Below the pieces are notes generated by a model that was not told the DNA's origin, did no database searches, and was given only the letters and a program-made list of their open reading frames with translations. 64,000 nucleotides of DNA from Dyadobacter soli (GTDB lineage: Bacteria; Bacteroidota; Bacteroidia; Cytophagales; Spirosomataceae). Below are positions 19,889 to 28,766 of this stretch, piece by piece (the stretch's first letter is position 1; each line of letters starts with the position of its first letter). The translations under genes and the position numbers were made by a program. The DNA is taken from NCBI RefSeq assembly GCF_900101885.1, contig NZ_FNAN01000005.1, positions 1 to 64,000 of the forward strand. Direction: 5' to 3'.

Positions 19889-21880
19889 TCAGATCTCGCA
19901 TTCCACGGTAACGGAAGTGCCTTTTTGGGGTGATGATTGTAGTTCAAATTTCGCATTCAGGAAATCGGCGCGGGCCTTCACATTCGACAGTCCGGCACCG
20001 GCTTTGCCGTTCACGCGGTCGGGGTCGAAGCCACGGCCATCGTCCTCGACGGTGACAAACAGCGTTTCACCGCTTTGCTGGATAATGACCAGGATCTGTG
20101 GCGCGGCGGAGTGCTTCACGGCATTGTTCACCAGTTCCTGGATAATGCGGTACAGCAAGATCTGCTTCTCCTTGGGCATCGAATCGCGGTAGTTGAATAC
20201 CTGACAAACGAGGTTAATGCCCGTTTCGCGCAGATTTTTGCAAAATTCCTTCGTCGCTTCGGCCAGGCCGTAGTTCATCAGTATCTCCGGCATGAGGCTG
20301 CGGGCAATGCGGCGCAGCTCATTCACGGCGTCGTCCAGGTGCGAAAGCGTACGCGTGACGCTGGTTTTGAAGCGGTCGTCCTGGACGGACAGTTCTCTCG
20401 ACAAATCGATTTTAATGCTGCTGAGCAATCCGCCGAGGCCGTCGTGCAGGTCGCGGGCGAGGCGGGTGCGTTCCTGTTCCTGCCCTTCGAGCATGGCCGA
20501 GAGCATCGAGATGCGGTAATCCTGTTTGATTTTCTGCATTTCAAGGTCGTGAAGCTGCTTTTGTTGCTGCCATAGGCGCTTGTTGTTCCGGTAAAAAAGC
20601 AATACCAATACGGTAACGGCCAACAGGAAAAGGCACACCACGGCCAGTAGCCAGTTGAGCAGCCGGTTGTTTTTAATGGTCAATGCGGCCTTTTCATTAT
20701 GGGCCTGCAACTGGTAAATGCGCTTCTCCTTCTCCGCCGACTGGAATTTGGCCTCCATCGCGGCAATCTCCGATTTGGTACGCTCCTCAAAAGTACTGTC
20801 GGCCAGCTCGGCGTACTTGTTCAGCCATTCGTAGGCAGCCTTGTCGTTGCCGGTTTTAGCCAGCATTTGCGCGTATTCATAGTAGTACAATTTCCGGTTC
20901 GCAGCGCGTATCAGCGGTGTTTTCTGATCGATCACGCCGCGGATAATGCCCAATGCTTTGGCATAGTTACCCATGGATTTGTAGGTAAAATAAACCTGTA
21001 AAAGCATTCCCTGGTAGTCGTACTCGCGTTTCAGCTCCTTCGCGAGCGTCATGCCTTTATTCAGGCTTTTCAATGCATCATCATACTGCCGCAGGCGCGA
21101 ATGGTACATGCCTTCCACCATATAATAGTCGAGCTGGTAGGCTGCATTCGGGTGAATGCCGAGGATAATGGCCGCGCTGTCGAGCATGGGTTTTACGGGC
21201 GGGTACTCTTTGAGATACACATAATTCTTAGCCCCGAAAATGTAAGCGTCGGCGAGTTCGAGCGATGTTTTGTTCAGTTTTTGTAAAAGGGTAATGGCGG
21301 TATTGAAATAGCCTTCCGCGCGTTTGTAATCCAGCTGGTTGGAAAAAATAATGCCCAGGTTATGGTAATTGTTCGCGACGCGCACACTGTCGCCTGCCTT
21401 CGTGGCGAGCGGGATCACGTGCTGCAAAATGATTTCCGCATACTTTTTCTCCCGGTCCTGCCGCTGCTCCAATGCCCCGAAGTTATGCCAGGCCCTCGCC
21501 CTGTAAACGAGCGCGTCGCGGCCGGGGAATTTGCGGAACAGCTTTTCGGCCGTCAGGTAAGCCTGGCCGCTTTTCGCATAATCGGTATCAAAATAGGCGC
21601 TGCCGGTGTAGAACTGGCTTAATGCTTCCTGAAACGAGCCGGGTTTCACGAGCCGGCCGGCTTCCCGAACATACCGCAGCGACACGCTGGTATCCTTATC
21701 GCTCCAATAATCGGAGAGCAGAAAAAGGTTGGCCACACGCACCGAATCCGGCAGTTTACGGCCTAGTAGCGTCCGCAAGCTGTCGGAATAGCCGTCTGCG
21801 CGCCCTGCCGGGGCCGTGTTTTGGGCACGGCCCGGTAAGGCAAGCAGCATTCCAAGGCTAATAATGATCAGTTTTTTCAT
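19889..21880 (-). CDS. TPR sensor histidine kinase (HisKA_3 type)
   Basis: 663 residues. A signal peptide (IIISLGMLLALPGRA) is followed by a periplasmic TPR domain (about 60-390), a coiled segment, one membrane helix (LLAVVCLFLLAVTVLVLLFY) near residue 412, the HisKA_3 H-box RLARDLHDGLGG near 475 and the HATPase with ELVNNAVKHS, DDGRGFD and GAGLSNVKARA. This build is the NarX/DesK-type kinase common in Bacteroidota. It overlaps the S41 protease gene by four bases (ATGA) and precedes its regulator by three, so protease, kinase and regulator are translationally linked. The periplasmic TPR domain probably senses an envelope protein or peptide. Confidence 0.92.
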   Translation of the reverse strand: MKKLIIISLGMLLALPGRAQNTAPAGRADGYSDSLRTLLGRKLPDSVRVANLFLLSDYWSDKDTSVSLRYVREAGRLVKPGSFQEALSQFYTGSAYFDTDYAKSGQAYLTAEKLFRKFPGRDALVYRARAWHNFGALEQRQDREKKYAEIILQHVIPLATKAGDSVRVANNYHNLGIIFSNQLDYKRAEGYFNTAITLLQKLNKTSLELADAYIFGAKNYVYLKEYPPVKPMLDSAAIILGIHPNAAYQLDYYMVEGMYHSRLRQYDDALKSLNKGMTLAKELKREYDYQGMLLQVYFTYKSMGNYAKALGIIRGVIDQKTPLIRAANRKLYYYEYAQMLAKTGNDKAAYEWLNKYAELADSTFEERTKSEIAAMEAKFQSAEKEKRIYQLQAHNEKAALTIKNNRLLNWLLAVVCLFLLAVTVLVLLFYRNNKRLWQQQKQLHDLEMQKIKQDYRISMLSAMLEGQEQERTRLARDLHDGLGGLLSSIKIDLSRELSVQDDRFKTSVTRTLSHLDDAVNELRRIARSLMPEILMNYGLAEATKEFCKNLRETGINLVCQVFNYRDSMPKEKQILLYRIIQELVNNAVKHSAAPQILVIIQQSGETLFVTVEDDGRGFDPDRVNGKAGAGLSNVKARADFLNAKFELQSSPQKGTSVTVECEI

Positions 21881-23322
21881 AAATCAGGTTTCACTTGAAG
21901 CGGCCCGCCCTCCGGCGCCGCTTTGATCATCCGGCCATCGAGCACGGAAGGCGTGTCGCGCAGCGGGGCAGGTACAACGCGCGTGGATTCGCGGGTATGC
22001 GCAAGCCGCGCGGGCTGACCGGCGGAGACGCCCATTTCCGCCAATGCGGCGTTCAGCAACGTCTCGTTCTCGTCGCCGAAAGGCAGGAACGGGAACCGGT
22101 TGTCGCTCACCGCCACGTCGGGCGCAATGCCGTCCACAGTGCCGTACTCCGATTCGCCGTCGGCATTGGCCGTCTGGCCGAGCATCATGTAAATGCCATA
22201 GTCCCAGCGCTTCTTCTCGTCGCCGAACAATGCGCCGAAGAGGTTTTTGCCGGCAGTATGATCACCTACCGTCACCACATCGATATAGGACCTCAACCCA
22301 TTGACGACGAGCTCGCTGGCAGATGCCGTCCCTTGCGAGGTGAGCACGAAAACGCGGTTCAGCCTGCTCCCGATATTACTGCTTTCCTGCGAAAAACGGT
22401 AATTCAAAGCCTCTTCGCCCTTCTCTTTTTTCCAGTACTGAATGTATTTGTCGTTCCATTGCTCGGTGTAAAACAGCTTCTTGCCATCACTCCCCGGTAC
22501 GATCAGCGAGGCCAATGTGACTGCCGATGACATATAACCACCGCCATTGAGCCGCAAATCGAGTACCAGCTCGTTCACGCCCGCGGCTTTGAAATCCGCG
22601 AAAATGCCGCGTAATGCATTGTCGTACTTCTCCTTATCGGCCTCGGTACCGGGCACAAACTGCGTGTACACCACGTAACCGATCGTTTTGCCTTTCTTAC
22701 GGATCACACCGGCGTGCGCCACCGGGTCCTCCGTGATCTGCGTGCGGGTAAGCGGAACGGTTTTCGGGTCCAGCTGCAAAGATTGGTCCACGATCTTGCC
22801 CAACGTCAGCGTAACCGATTCCTGTGCCGCCAGAAATGTGCCGTAGTTCTCCGCAGTAAGCGTTTTTCCATCAATCTTAACAACAATATCCCCGCGTTTC
22901 AGCCCCGCATTCGCCGCCGGGCTACCTTTGATAATGTGACTAACAAACAGCGCCACGGTCGTTTTGTTCTCATCAATGTAAGCGGGGACATAGTTAATGC
23001 CGTAAGCCTTCACCACGCCGTTGAACTGTTGCTGCAATGCGCCGTAATTGTCGGTAACGAGCGAAAACCGGTCGTACACCTTGCGTTGGTACACGAGCTT
23101 TTCAAAGAATGCGTCCGGGTTTTCGGTGGTGTCGAGGGATTGCTTGTCGGGCATCTCGTCGTACCAGAAATAGCCGTCGTACATCATATCGTAAATCCAG
23201 CTGTTCACGGAGCCTTTGTCGCCAAGCTTGCCGGTGAGCGTATCCACGTTGTCCGGCTGGCAGGCGGCCATTGTCGCGAGCAGGATGAGCAGTCCTGAAA
23301 TCTGTTTACTGAATGCTTTCAT
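21877..23322 (-). CDS. S41 family C-terminal processing-type peptidase, lipoprotein
   Basis: 481 residues from the ATG at 23322; three codons further up there is a weaker start. The signal peptide ends in the lipobox TMAAC, so it is a lipoprotein. It has an N-terminal cap domain, a PDZ domain (GSPAANAGLKRGDIVVKIDGK, about 133-153) and an S41 protease domain with VLDLRLNGGG, the Ser motif TASASE near 332-337 and the Lys in GDHTAGK near 359. The Ser-Lys dyad is therefore complete. It sits between the ExbB-like channel and the TPR kinase, and its stop overlaps the kinase start. Such peptidases trim periplasmic protein tails; here a partner encoded in the same operon is a likely target or sensor input. 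Confidence 0.9.
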   Translation of the reverse strand: MKAFSKQISGLLILLATMAACQPDNVDTLTGKLGDKGSVNSWIYDMMYDGYFWYDEMPDKQSLDTTENPDAFFEKLVYQRKVYDRFSLVTDNYGALQQQFNGVVKAYGINYVPAYIDENKTTVALFVSHIIKGSPAANAGLKRGDIVVKIDGKTLTAENYGTFLAAQESVTLTLGKIVDQSLQLDPKTVPLTRTQITEDPVAHAGVIRKKGKTIGYVVYTQFVPGTEADKEKYDNALRGIFADFKAAGVNELVLDLRLNGGGYMSSAVTLASLIVPGSDGKKLFYTEQWNDKYIQYWKKEKGEEALNYRFSQESSNIGSRLNRVFVLTSQGTASASELVVNGLRSYIDVVTVGDHTAGKNLFGALFGDEKKRWDYGIYMMLGQTANADGESEYGTVDGIAPDVAVSDNRFPFLPFGDENETLLNAALAEMGVSAGQPARLAHTRESTRVVPAPLRDTPSVLDGRMIKAAPEGGPLQVKPDL

Positions 23323-23357
23323 AATGGTCACAGGATAATGTGAATGGAAATTCAGGT

Positions 23358-24116
23358 TCAGAGAGGATGGTAAATGCGGCTGATGAGGTTATCGATAATG
23401 TAGGATTTGGTCCTTGAATAGAACGTGTCCAGGTCTTCGAGGTAGCGATGGTAGAAGTAGCTGAGAATGAGGCCGAGAAACAATGCGATGAAGGTGGTAT
23501 CGAACGAAACATTCAGGCACTGCGTGATCAGCGGCATACCTTCCTCGGTTTTGGCCAAATGGAAAAGGCCGATAGAACCTGCCAAATGCAGAATGGTACC
23601 GATAAAGCCCAGCGATGCAATCGCATTAATCAGGAACCGCGCGATTTCCAGCTTGCCTTCGAGTTCGGTTTTACTGTTATCGATCTGCGCCGTCAGTACC
23701 TGCAACGTCTCGCCGATCGACTGGTTATTCCGGTACTGCGTGCAGGCGCGTTTCACAAAATCGGTCAGGAGAAAACTGAAACCGTGTTTTTCCAGGTCAA
23801 TTACATTCAATTTAATCTTCGCCACCTCGTCCGGCGACAGTACCAGCTGGTCCTGCACGGGCAGCAGGTTCAGTTTAAAACCTTCGTGCTGCTTTTTGAT
23901 AAACTTCTGATATTCCAGGATTTCCAGCACCCCGAAAATGAACGCCATGTAAATCACGGCATGCACATAGCCGCCGAACGACCCGCCGAAGGCCTCGAAG
24001 AACCGTTTCAGCCCAGGCCCCGACGACATCGACGCGCCCAGAATCAGTACAAACCAGATCATTACCGCCGCTACAAGGCTGATGGCAACGTGATAGAGTC
24101 TTTTATTAGTCAGCAT
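23358..24116 (-). CDS. MotA/TolQ/ExbB proton channel family protein
   Basis: 252 residues with four apparent membrane spans: LYHVAISLVAAVMIWFVLILGA, HAVIYMAFIFGVLEIL, the conserved channel helix LINAIASLGFIGTILHLAGSIG near 165-186 and FIALFLGLILSYFYHRYL near 211-228. A cytoplasmic helical stretch lies between spans two and three. The channel helix and the following TFIALFLGL match the TolQ/ExbB pattern. These proteins form pentamers around two ExbD/TolR/MotB helices and convert proton flow into motion or force. The partner is the gene just upstream (nine bases away), which has the needed membrane Asp. This pair is not next to TonB or Tol genes. Confidence 0.8.
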   Translation of the reverse strand: MLTNKRLYHVAISLVAAVMIWFVLILGASMSSGPGLKRFFEAFGGSFGGYVHAVIYMAFIFGVLEILEYQKFIKKQHEGFKLNLLPVQDQLVLSPDEVAKIKLNVIDLEKHGFSFLLTDFVKRACTQYRNNQSIGETLQVLTAQIDNSKTELEGKLEIARFLINAIASLGFIGTILHLAGSIGLFHLAKTEEGMPLITQCLNVSFDTTFIALFLGLILSYFYHRYLEDLDTFYSRTKSYIIDNLISRIYHPL

Positions 24117-24125
24117 AGGAAATGT

Positions 24126-24995
24126 TTAATTTTTGGTAAACTGAAATGCGCCGTTTTCCGGCATTTGCACCGTGCCTAGGAGTACGCGCGGGGCTTTGAA
24201 TTGCAGCGTGGCGGCGAATGGTTCGCCTTTTTCCTCGCCCTGGTCGTTGCGCGAGTACACGAGGCCGCGTATGCGTACGGAAGAATTGTTTTTGATGCTT
24301 TCTTTAAATAATGCATACACCTTGTATTCGCCAGGCAGGATTTTGTCGAACTGCCGCACGGCCTCCTGGGTCGTGCGCAGGTCGCTGCCGAAGAACTTGG
24401 TTTTGGCCTTGCCGCTGTCCCATTGCCCGATGTCGCGGATCTCCCGCGCGCCACCCGAGACGCATTTGTTGCCTTTGCACACGAAAATGTCCACATTATC
24501 GCCGATGTCGGCCCAGTTGATTTCGATTGAAACCTTGCAGGGCACTGACGGCGGATCGCCTTCGTACTTGCTCTTTTTGAAATTATCCGGCGGCGCAGGA
24601 GGCGTTTCAGCCGGTTTGGTAACTGCTAATGCCGAGTCTTTTCTGGCAGATTCTTTTTTAGAAGACGCCGCTTTCTCAGGCGCGGAGTATGCGACCGGCT
24701 GCGGTTCCGGGCAGGTAGGGCAGTCGGGGCACTCGGCGATGCCGGGCATGGGCTTGTAGTCGGTGATGACCACGAGCAATGTATCGCCGGGACGCCTGGC
24801 AGCGAGGCTGTCGCTGATGGTCGCGAAAAGCTGCTTGTGCGTGGTATCGATCGATACATTGAGTTGGTTGGACCGCCCCGGCGGCGCGCTGCCTTTCGGC
24901 ACGGCGATGAACAGGAAGATCACCGCGCCCAGCGCACCGCAGATAACGTCCAGGAACGAGATATTGAATATTTGAGGTTCGCGATTTCTGGCCAT
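24126..24995 (-). CDS. MotB/ExbD-like one-helix protein with a periplasmic domain
   Basis: 289 residues. A short cytoplasmic start is followed by ISFLDVICGALGAVIFLFIAV, a single helix with Asp at residue 16, the position of the proton-carrying Asp in ExbD, TolR and MotB. Then come a short folded stretch, a linker with CPDCPTC and a Lys/Ala/Pro-rich segment (about 85-140). A C-terminal periplasmic domain starts INWADIGDNVDIFVCKGNKC and looks like a beta-sandwich. Its opening recalls DUF2135-type domains, but I would not assign it. It lacks an OmpA-like peptidoglycan-binding motif, so it differs from true MotB. It is paired with the ExbB-like gene and lies 21 bases after the zinc-ribbon gene. 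Confidence 0.6.
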   Translation of the reverse strand: MARNREPQIFNISFLDVICGALGAVIFLFIAVPKGSAPPGRSNQLNVSIDTTHKQLFATISDSLAARRPGDTLLVVITDYKPMPGIAECPDCPTCPEPQPVAYSAPEKAASSKKESARKDSALAVTKPAETPPAPPDNFKKSKYEGDPPSVPCKVSIEINWADIGDNVDIFVCKGNKCVSGGAREIRDIGQWDSGKAKTKFFGSDLRTTQEAVRQFDKILPGEYKVYALFKESIKNNSSVRIRGLVYSRNDQGEEKGEPFAATLQFKAPRVLLGTVQMPENGAFQFTKN

Positions 24996-25016
24996 AGTCG
25001 GATGGTTTTAATGCTT

Positions 25017-25286
25017 TTAACCTGCCCGCAGGCTGCCGATGACGAACGTGCCGTCGGGCTGCTGGCGGTTTTCGGTTCGCCGGATTTGTACGGGAAAGCG
25101 GCATTCGGGGCATTTCGGCAAGTGTGCGCCGATGAGGTTGCCACAGTTGCGGCATTGCTGCTTTTCGGTGCCGGCAGGAGCGTCCGAAGTGCCCGTGACT
25201 GTTGAAAAGCTGCCCTGAATGCGGCAATGGGAGCAAACGCGGGCATCAGCCTCGTTGATGGTACCGCAGTTGTTGCAGACTTGCAT
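25017..25286 (-). CDS. Small double zinc-ribbon protein
   Basis: 89 residues from the ATG at 25286. Two treble-cysteine pairs are seen: CNNC...CSHC (residues 4-21) and CRNC...CPEC near 43-60, each spaced as a rubredoxin-knuckle zinc ribbon. The rest is short and polar. There is no signal peptide or membrane helix, so it is cytoplasmic. Its ATG overlaps the stop of the upstream beta-barrel gene (TGATG), so translation of the two is coupled. It probably binds another protein or nucleic acid; in this operon it may be the cytoplasmic adaptor of the channel pair. The function is not known to me. Confidence 0.65.
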   Translation of the reverse strand: MQVCNNCGTINEADARVCSHCRIQGSFSTVTGTSDAPAGTEKQQCRNCGNLIGAHLPKCPECRFPVQIRRTENRQQPDGTFVIGSLRAG

Positions 25287-26014
25287 CAATATTTGTCCCC
25301 GAAAATGAAATGGTGTGTATAGGTGACGTTCAGGATCATCGATACATTGGAAATTTTGCCGTCGATGCCCGCGGCCGAGCTGCTGCGCGAATTCACCGCA
25401 TTGAAACCCAGGTCCCACATCAGGTTGAGGTTCAGCTTTCCCTTTTCGCCCACGGCCATCATCATGCCCGGCCCGAGCATAAAACCCGGCTGGAAACGCT
25501 TGTAGCTGTCATTAATGCCGCTCCCGAACTTGATCGTGCCCGATTCGCTGCGCGACCCTACGCCTGCCACTTCCAGCTCCAACCGCGAGTTACCCGATAA
25601 GCCGATGTTGAAAGAAGGCCCCGCGGAGGCCGTCAGCCCGAATTTTTCACCGAGAATGCGAAAACGGAAGAGTAGGGGGATCTGGATAAATGAAGTGTTT
25701 TCCCTGCCTTTGACATACCCTACATAATTGCCCTCGATGCGGTAGTTGTCGGTCTCGGCTTTCGAGCCTTTCTGAATGAAATTGGCACCCGTCACAATGG
25801 CCATCCGGTTGAACTCCATACCAAACACGACGCCGCCGTTGAGCCCCGGCTTGGGTTTGGAACTGGTCCAGCGGTCGGCATAGTCGGACGTGAAGCCGTA
25901 CATCGACAGGTTGCCGCCACCGCCGCCGCCTATGAAAAAGGAACTGTTCTGCGCCTGCGCGGGAAGTACCGCAGCGGCTGCAAGCAAGAGGATCAGGATG
26001 GTCAGTTTTTTCAT
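25286..26014 (-). CDS. Outer-membrane beta-barrel protein (PorT-like)
   Basis: 242 residues. A clean signal peptide (KKLTILILLLAAAAVLPAQAQ) is followed by FFIGGGGGGNLSMYGF and a series of amphipathic strands (FGMEFNRMAIVTGANFIQKG, IQIPLLFRFRILGEKFGLTASAGPSF, PGFMLGPGMMMAVG). It ends in the aromatic-containing strand LNVTYTHHFIFGDKY. This is the pattern of the outer-membrane beta-barrel (PorT/opacity) family of about eight strands. It is the first gene of the seven-gene operon, and its stop overlaps the start of the zinc-ribbon gene. A signal-coupled outer-membrane partner for the ExbB/MotB-like pair is a reasonable inference. Confidence 0.75.
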   Translation of the reverse strand: MKKLTILILLLAAAAVLPAQAQNSSFFIGGGGGGNLSMYGFTSDYADRWTSSKPKPGLNGGVVFGMEFNRMAIVTGANFIQKGSKAETDNYRIEGNYVGYVKGRENTSFIQIPLLFRFRILGEKFGLTASAGPSFNIGLSGNSRLELEVAGVGSRSESGTIKFGSGINDSYKRFQPGFMLGPGMMMAVGEKGKLNLNLMWDLGFNAVNSRSSSAAGIDGKISNVSMILNVTYTHHFIFGDKY

Positions 26015-26131
26015 TGCTGTGTTTTTAAATGATGGTTTAGCATTTCAAAAGCGGGCAGGCCCGGGACCACTGACAGCAAAATTTCTTGGAGGATTTGAGT
26101 AAGACAAAGGTCACCCAACGCCCGAAAACAA

Positions 26132-26181
26132 ACCATCCCTGAAAACAGCCATTTTTTACTGTGGCGGTTTTCAGGGATGGT
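26132..26181 (-). terminator. Terminator after the second permease gene
   Basis: A perfect 15-base stem, ACCATCCCTGAAAAC / GTTTTCAGGGATGGT, with a second GCCA/TGGC step inside. On the minus strand TTGTTTTC follows. It lies 32 bases past the permease stop. Confidence 0.85.
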
Positions 26182-26213
26182 CGGAAATTGACTTCTAATT
26201 ACTGGCTCGAAAC

Positions 26214-28568
26214 TTATTCATTCGCGAGCGCATCCACGGGATTGCCGGACGCCACCTTAAATGTACGTGTTGTGATGATGAGGCTGCCGAGGAATAGCAG
26301 CAATCCGAAACAAAGCCCGAGCGTTTCGAAACCGATCGAGACGTGGTAGGCGAAACTGGCCAGGAATGCATACCCGGCCACGTAGCCCAGCGGGAGTGCA
26401 ATCGCGGCAGCTATGGCCAGCAGTTTGACAAAATCGCGGGATAGCAGCCAGATAATCTGGGCGATTTTCGCGCCGAGCACTTTTCGGATACCCACCTCCT
26501 TCACCCGCGTTTGCGTGTTATAGGTTACCATGCCCAGCAGCCCCAGGCAGGCGATGGAAAAGGAAATGCCGAGCAGCAAAGCCATGAAATGAAGGTCGTC
26601 CGCGTGTGAGTGGTGTTCATACAGGAAATCATCATACCATTGCCCTTCGAATGGCTCATAGGGGCTTAGCTTGGCCCAAATTCCCTTTATCGATGCTTCC
26701 ACATTTGCGTTGGTACCGCTCGCTACGGCAGCTTGCAGGTACCTTACCCCCGATATTTGGGGCCTTAAAATCAGGGGTTTGATCTCCCATACAAAACTGG
26801 TGAAGCGAAAATCTTTCACCACACCGGCGATCTGTACCTCGGTGCTGTCTTGGAGCCAAACCGATTTGCCGACTGCCGAACGGCTATCCCCCAGATTCAG
26901 CTTTCTCACCGCCTCTTCATTCACGATCACAAGGTTTGCCGTGCCGGCGGTATTCAGCAGCTCTTTTCCGGCTACCAATGATAACCCAAGTGTTTTGACG
27001 AAGTCCGGGGCGACATCAAATTGAAATGCGACAACCGGATTGGAATCGTTCTGGCCGCTTTTTACTTGCATGGTAGGTCCGTGGTGACCAAACGGCTGGA
27101 CGATTCCCGAAACGTGTTCGACGCCCGCCAGCTTGTCGATCTCGTTGGCAAGCCGCTCAAAGGGAACGCCGTTCAGCGGGATGTTGATCACGTTTTTACT
27201 TTGAAAGCCGTAGTCGGCCGTGGCCATGTAATGCTGCTGCCGCATCATCGTCACCAATGCTACCATCGCGATCAGTGAAATGCTGAACTGGGCGACGATC
27301 AGCGCTTTGCGGAACGAAATGCCGCGAATGATTTTCAGGCCGGTGCGGCTGCGCAGCACTTCGGCCGGCTGAAAACCGGACAGTACCCGTGCAGGGACCA
27401 ACCCGGCCAGCAGCCCCACGAGAATGCTGAACGCGATAAAAACGCTCCACAGCTTCCAGTCCCACGCAACCCCGGCGATCAGCCATTGCTGTACAAACTG
27501 CATGGGCCTTACCATTTCCAGCATGACGAAAGCCAGCGCCAGCGCCAGCAGCGAAAGCAGCACCGACTCGGCCATAAACTGGCCTACGAGCTGCCAGCGC
27601 AATGCCCCGGAAGTTTTGCGGATGCCGATCTCCCGCGCACGGCTCATCGAGCGCGCGAGGGTCAGGTTGATGTAATTGAATGCGGCCATCAGTAAAGTCA
27701 CCAAGCCGACGCCCATCTCTGCCGACAAACCGCTGGTTTGCGGCTCGTAGGTGCCATTCATCAATTCTTCCGTCGATGGCGATATGCCGGAAAGCGGCTG
27801 GGCGCGGAAGGAGTAGTCTTTGATGCCGTCACCCCGTAGATTGGTTTTCGCGGTTCGCGACAGCTCAGGCAGGACGTGTTCGAGTTGCGCGGCCGCAGTA
27901 CCCGGTTTCAGCAAGGCGTAGGTGTAGCCGGTCGAAAACTCATTCCAGTCCTTATCTGCATCAAACCTGGCCATGATGTCTTCCGAAACGGAGATCAATA
28001 TCTCAAACCGCAAATGCGACCGCGATTCGACATTAGCCAGCACGCCGGTGATGATGGAATGGCCGATCCCGTCCTGGTCCAGGACCTGCCCAATCGGGTT
28101 TTTCCTCCCAAAAAGTTTTTCGGCTGTTTTCTGGCTGACCATGGCCGTACCGGGTCGCGTGGCTGCATTGCCCGCTACGATGCGGTACCCAAACAGCTGG
28201 TAGAAAGAAGGGTCCACCGCGAAGGTGAGGAAATTCATCTTTTTTGTATTGGCCGAAACCTCCCCGTAAGTACGCACCACACGCGCGGTGTTTTCGACAA
28301 AACTGTACGTTTTCAGGGTCGCAGCGAGTGGCAATGGGGAGCTGGCGAATGCGGTCCGGTCGTTTTCTTTTGTGGTAACGTCTGTCAGGACCCGGTAGAT
28401 CTGGTTTCGTTTCGGGTGGAAATTGTCGTAATCGAACGCTCCTTTGATATGGGCGATGGCCAGCAGGCAAATCATCAGTCCGGAAGCCAGGCCAAAGACA
28501 TTGATGATGGAAAAAAGGCGGTGTTTCCAGATATTCCGCACCGCTATCTTGGCGTAGTTTCTTAGCAT
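26214..28568 (-). CDS. ABC transporter permease, FtsX/MacB type (second copy)
   Basis: 784 residues from the ATG at 28568. The frame is open to 28685, but that part runs through the remnant of another gene. The order is the same as in the 16.8-kb permease: first helix FSIINVFGLASGLMICLLAIA, MacB_PCD periplasmic domain, core helices with VGLVTLLMAAFNYINLTLARSMSRAREIGIRKTSGA, second periplasmic domain and last helices ending near FETLGLCFGLLLFLGSLIITT. The coupling loop NTQTRVKEVGIRKVLGA is present. No ATPase is adjacent. It lies downstream of the iron-oxidase RiPP gene on the same strand and might export something, but a start-proximal gene fragment separates them, so co-function is only a guess. 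Confidence 0.85.
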   Translation of the reverse strand: MLRNYAKIAVRNIWKHRLFSIINVFGLASGLMICLLAIAHIKGAFDYDNFHPKRNQIYRVLTDVTTKENDRTAFASSPLPLAATLKTYSFVENTARVVRTYGEVSANTKKMNFLTFAVDPSFYQLFGYRIVAGNAATRPGTAMVSQKTAEKLFGRKNPIGQVLDQDGIGHSIITGVLANVESRSHLRFEILISVSEDIMARFDADKDWNEFSTGYTYALLKPGTAAAQLEHVLPELSRTAKTNLRGDGIKDYSFRAQPLSGISPSTEELMNGTYEPQTSGLSAEMGVGLVTLLMAAFNYINLTLARSMSRAREIGIRKTSGALRWQLVGQFMAESVLLSLLALALAFVMLEMVRPMQFVQQWLIAGVAWDWKLWSVFIAFSILVGLLAGLVPARVLSGFQPAEVLRSRTGLKIIRGISFRKALIVAQFSISLIAMVALVTMMRQQHYMATADYGFQSKNVINIPLNGVPFERLANEIDKLAGVEHVSGIVQPFGHHGPTMQVKSGQNDSNPVVAFQFDVAPDFVKTLGLSLVAGKELLNTAGTANLVIVNEEAVRKLNLGDSRSAVGKSVWLQDSTEVQIAGVVKDFRFTSFVWEIKPLILRPQISGVRYLQAAVASGTNANVEASIKGIWAKLSPYEPFEGQWYDDFLYEHHSHADDLHFMALLLGISFSIACLGLLGMVTYNTQTRVKEVGIRKVLGAKIAQIIWLLSRDFVKLLAIAAAIALPLGYVAGYAFLASFAYHVSIGFETLGLCFGLLLFLGSLIITTRTFKVASGNPVDALANE

Positions 28569-28666
28569 GGAGATAGGTTTAGTGCTGATGACAAAAAAGT
28601 CGTTCCGCGTGGCGACATGCCGGGATTTGATCGTTCCGCGTTCGTTACCGGACATCGGGCGTTCTT

Positions 28667-28756
28667 TTACGGACGCTCCGCACAATCTGCCGCCCAGCGC
28701 GCAAGTAATTGCAGATCGCCTATCGGTAAGTCGAAATACGTTTTATACGTTTTCAT
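28667..28756 (-). pseudogene. N-terminal fragment of a 'putative immunity protein' gene
   Basis: Twenty-nine codons from an ATG at 28756 read FDLPIGDLQLLARWAADCAERP and stop at TAA. The motif LxxLARWAADCAERV is the start of a family annotated as putative immunity protein, which is normally 150-200 residues long. Here the continuation is missing, and the sequence leads straight into the second permease gene. It begins ten bases after the iron-oxidase gene stop. A deletion or insertion probably removed the rest. Confidence 0.5.
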
Positions 28757-28766
28757 ACTATTAGGT

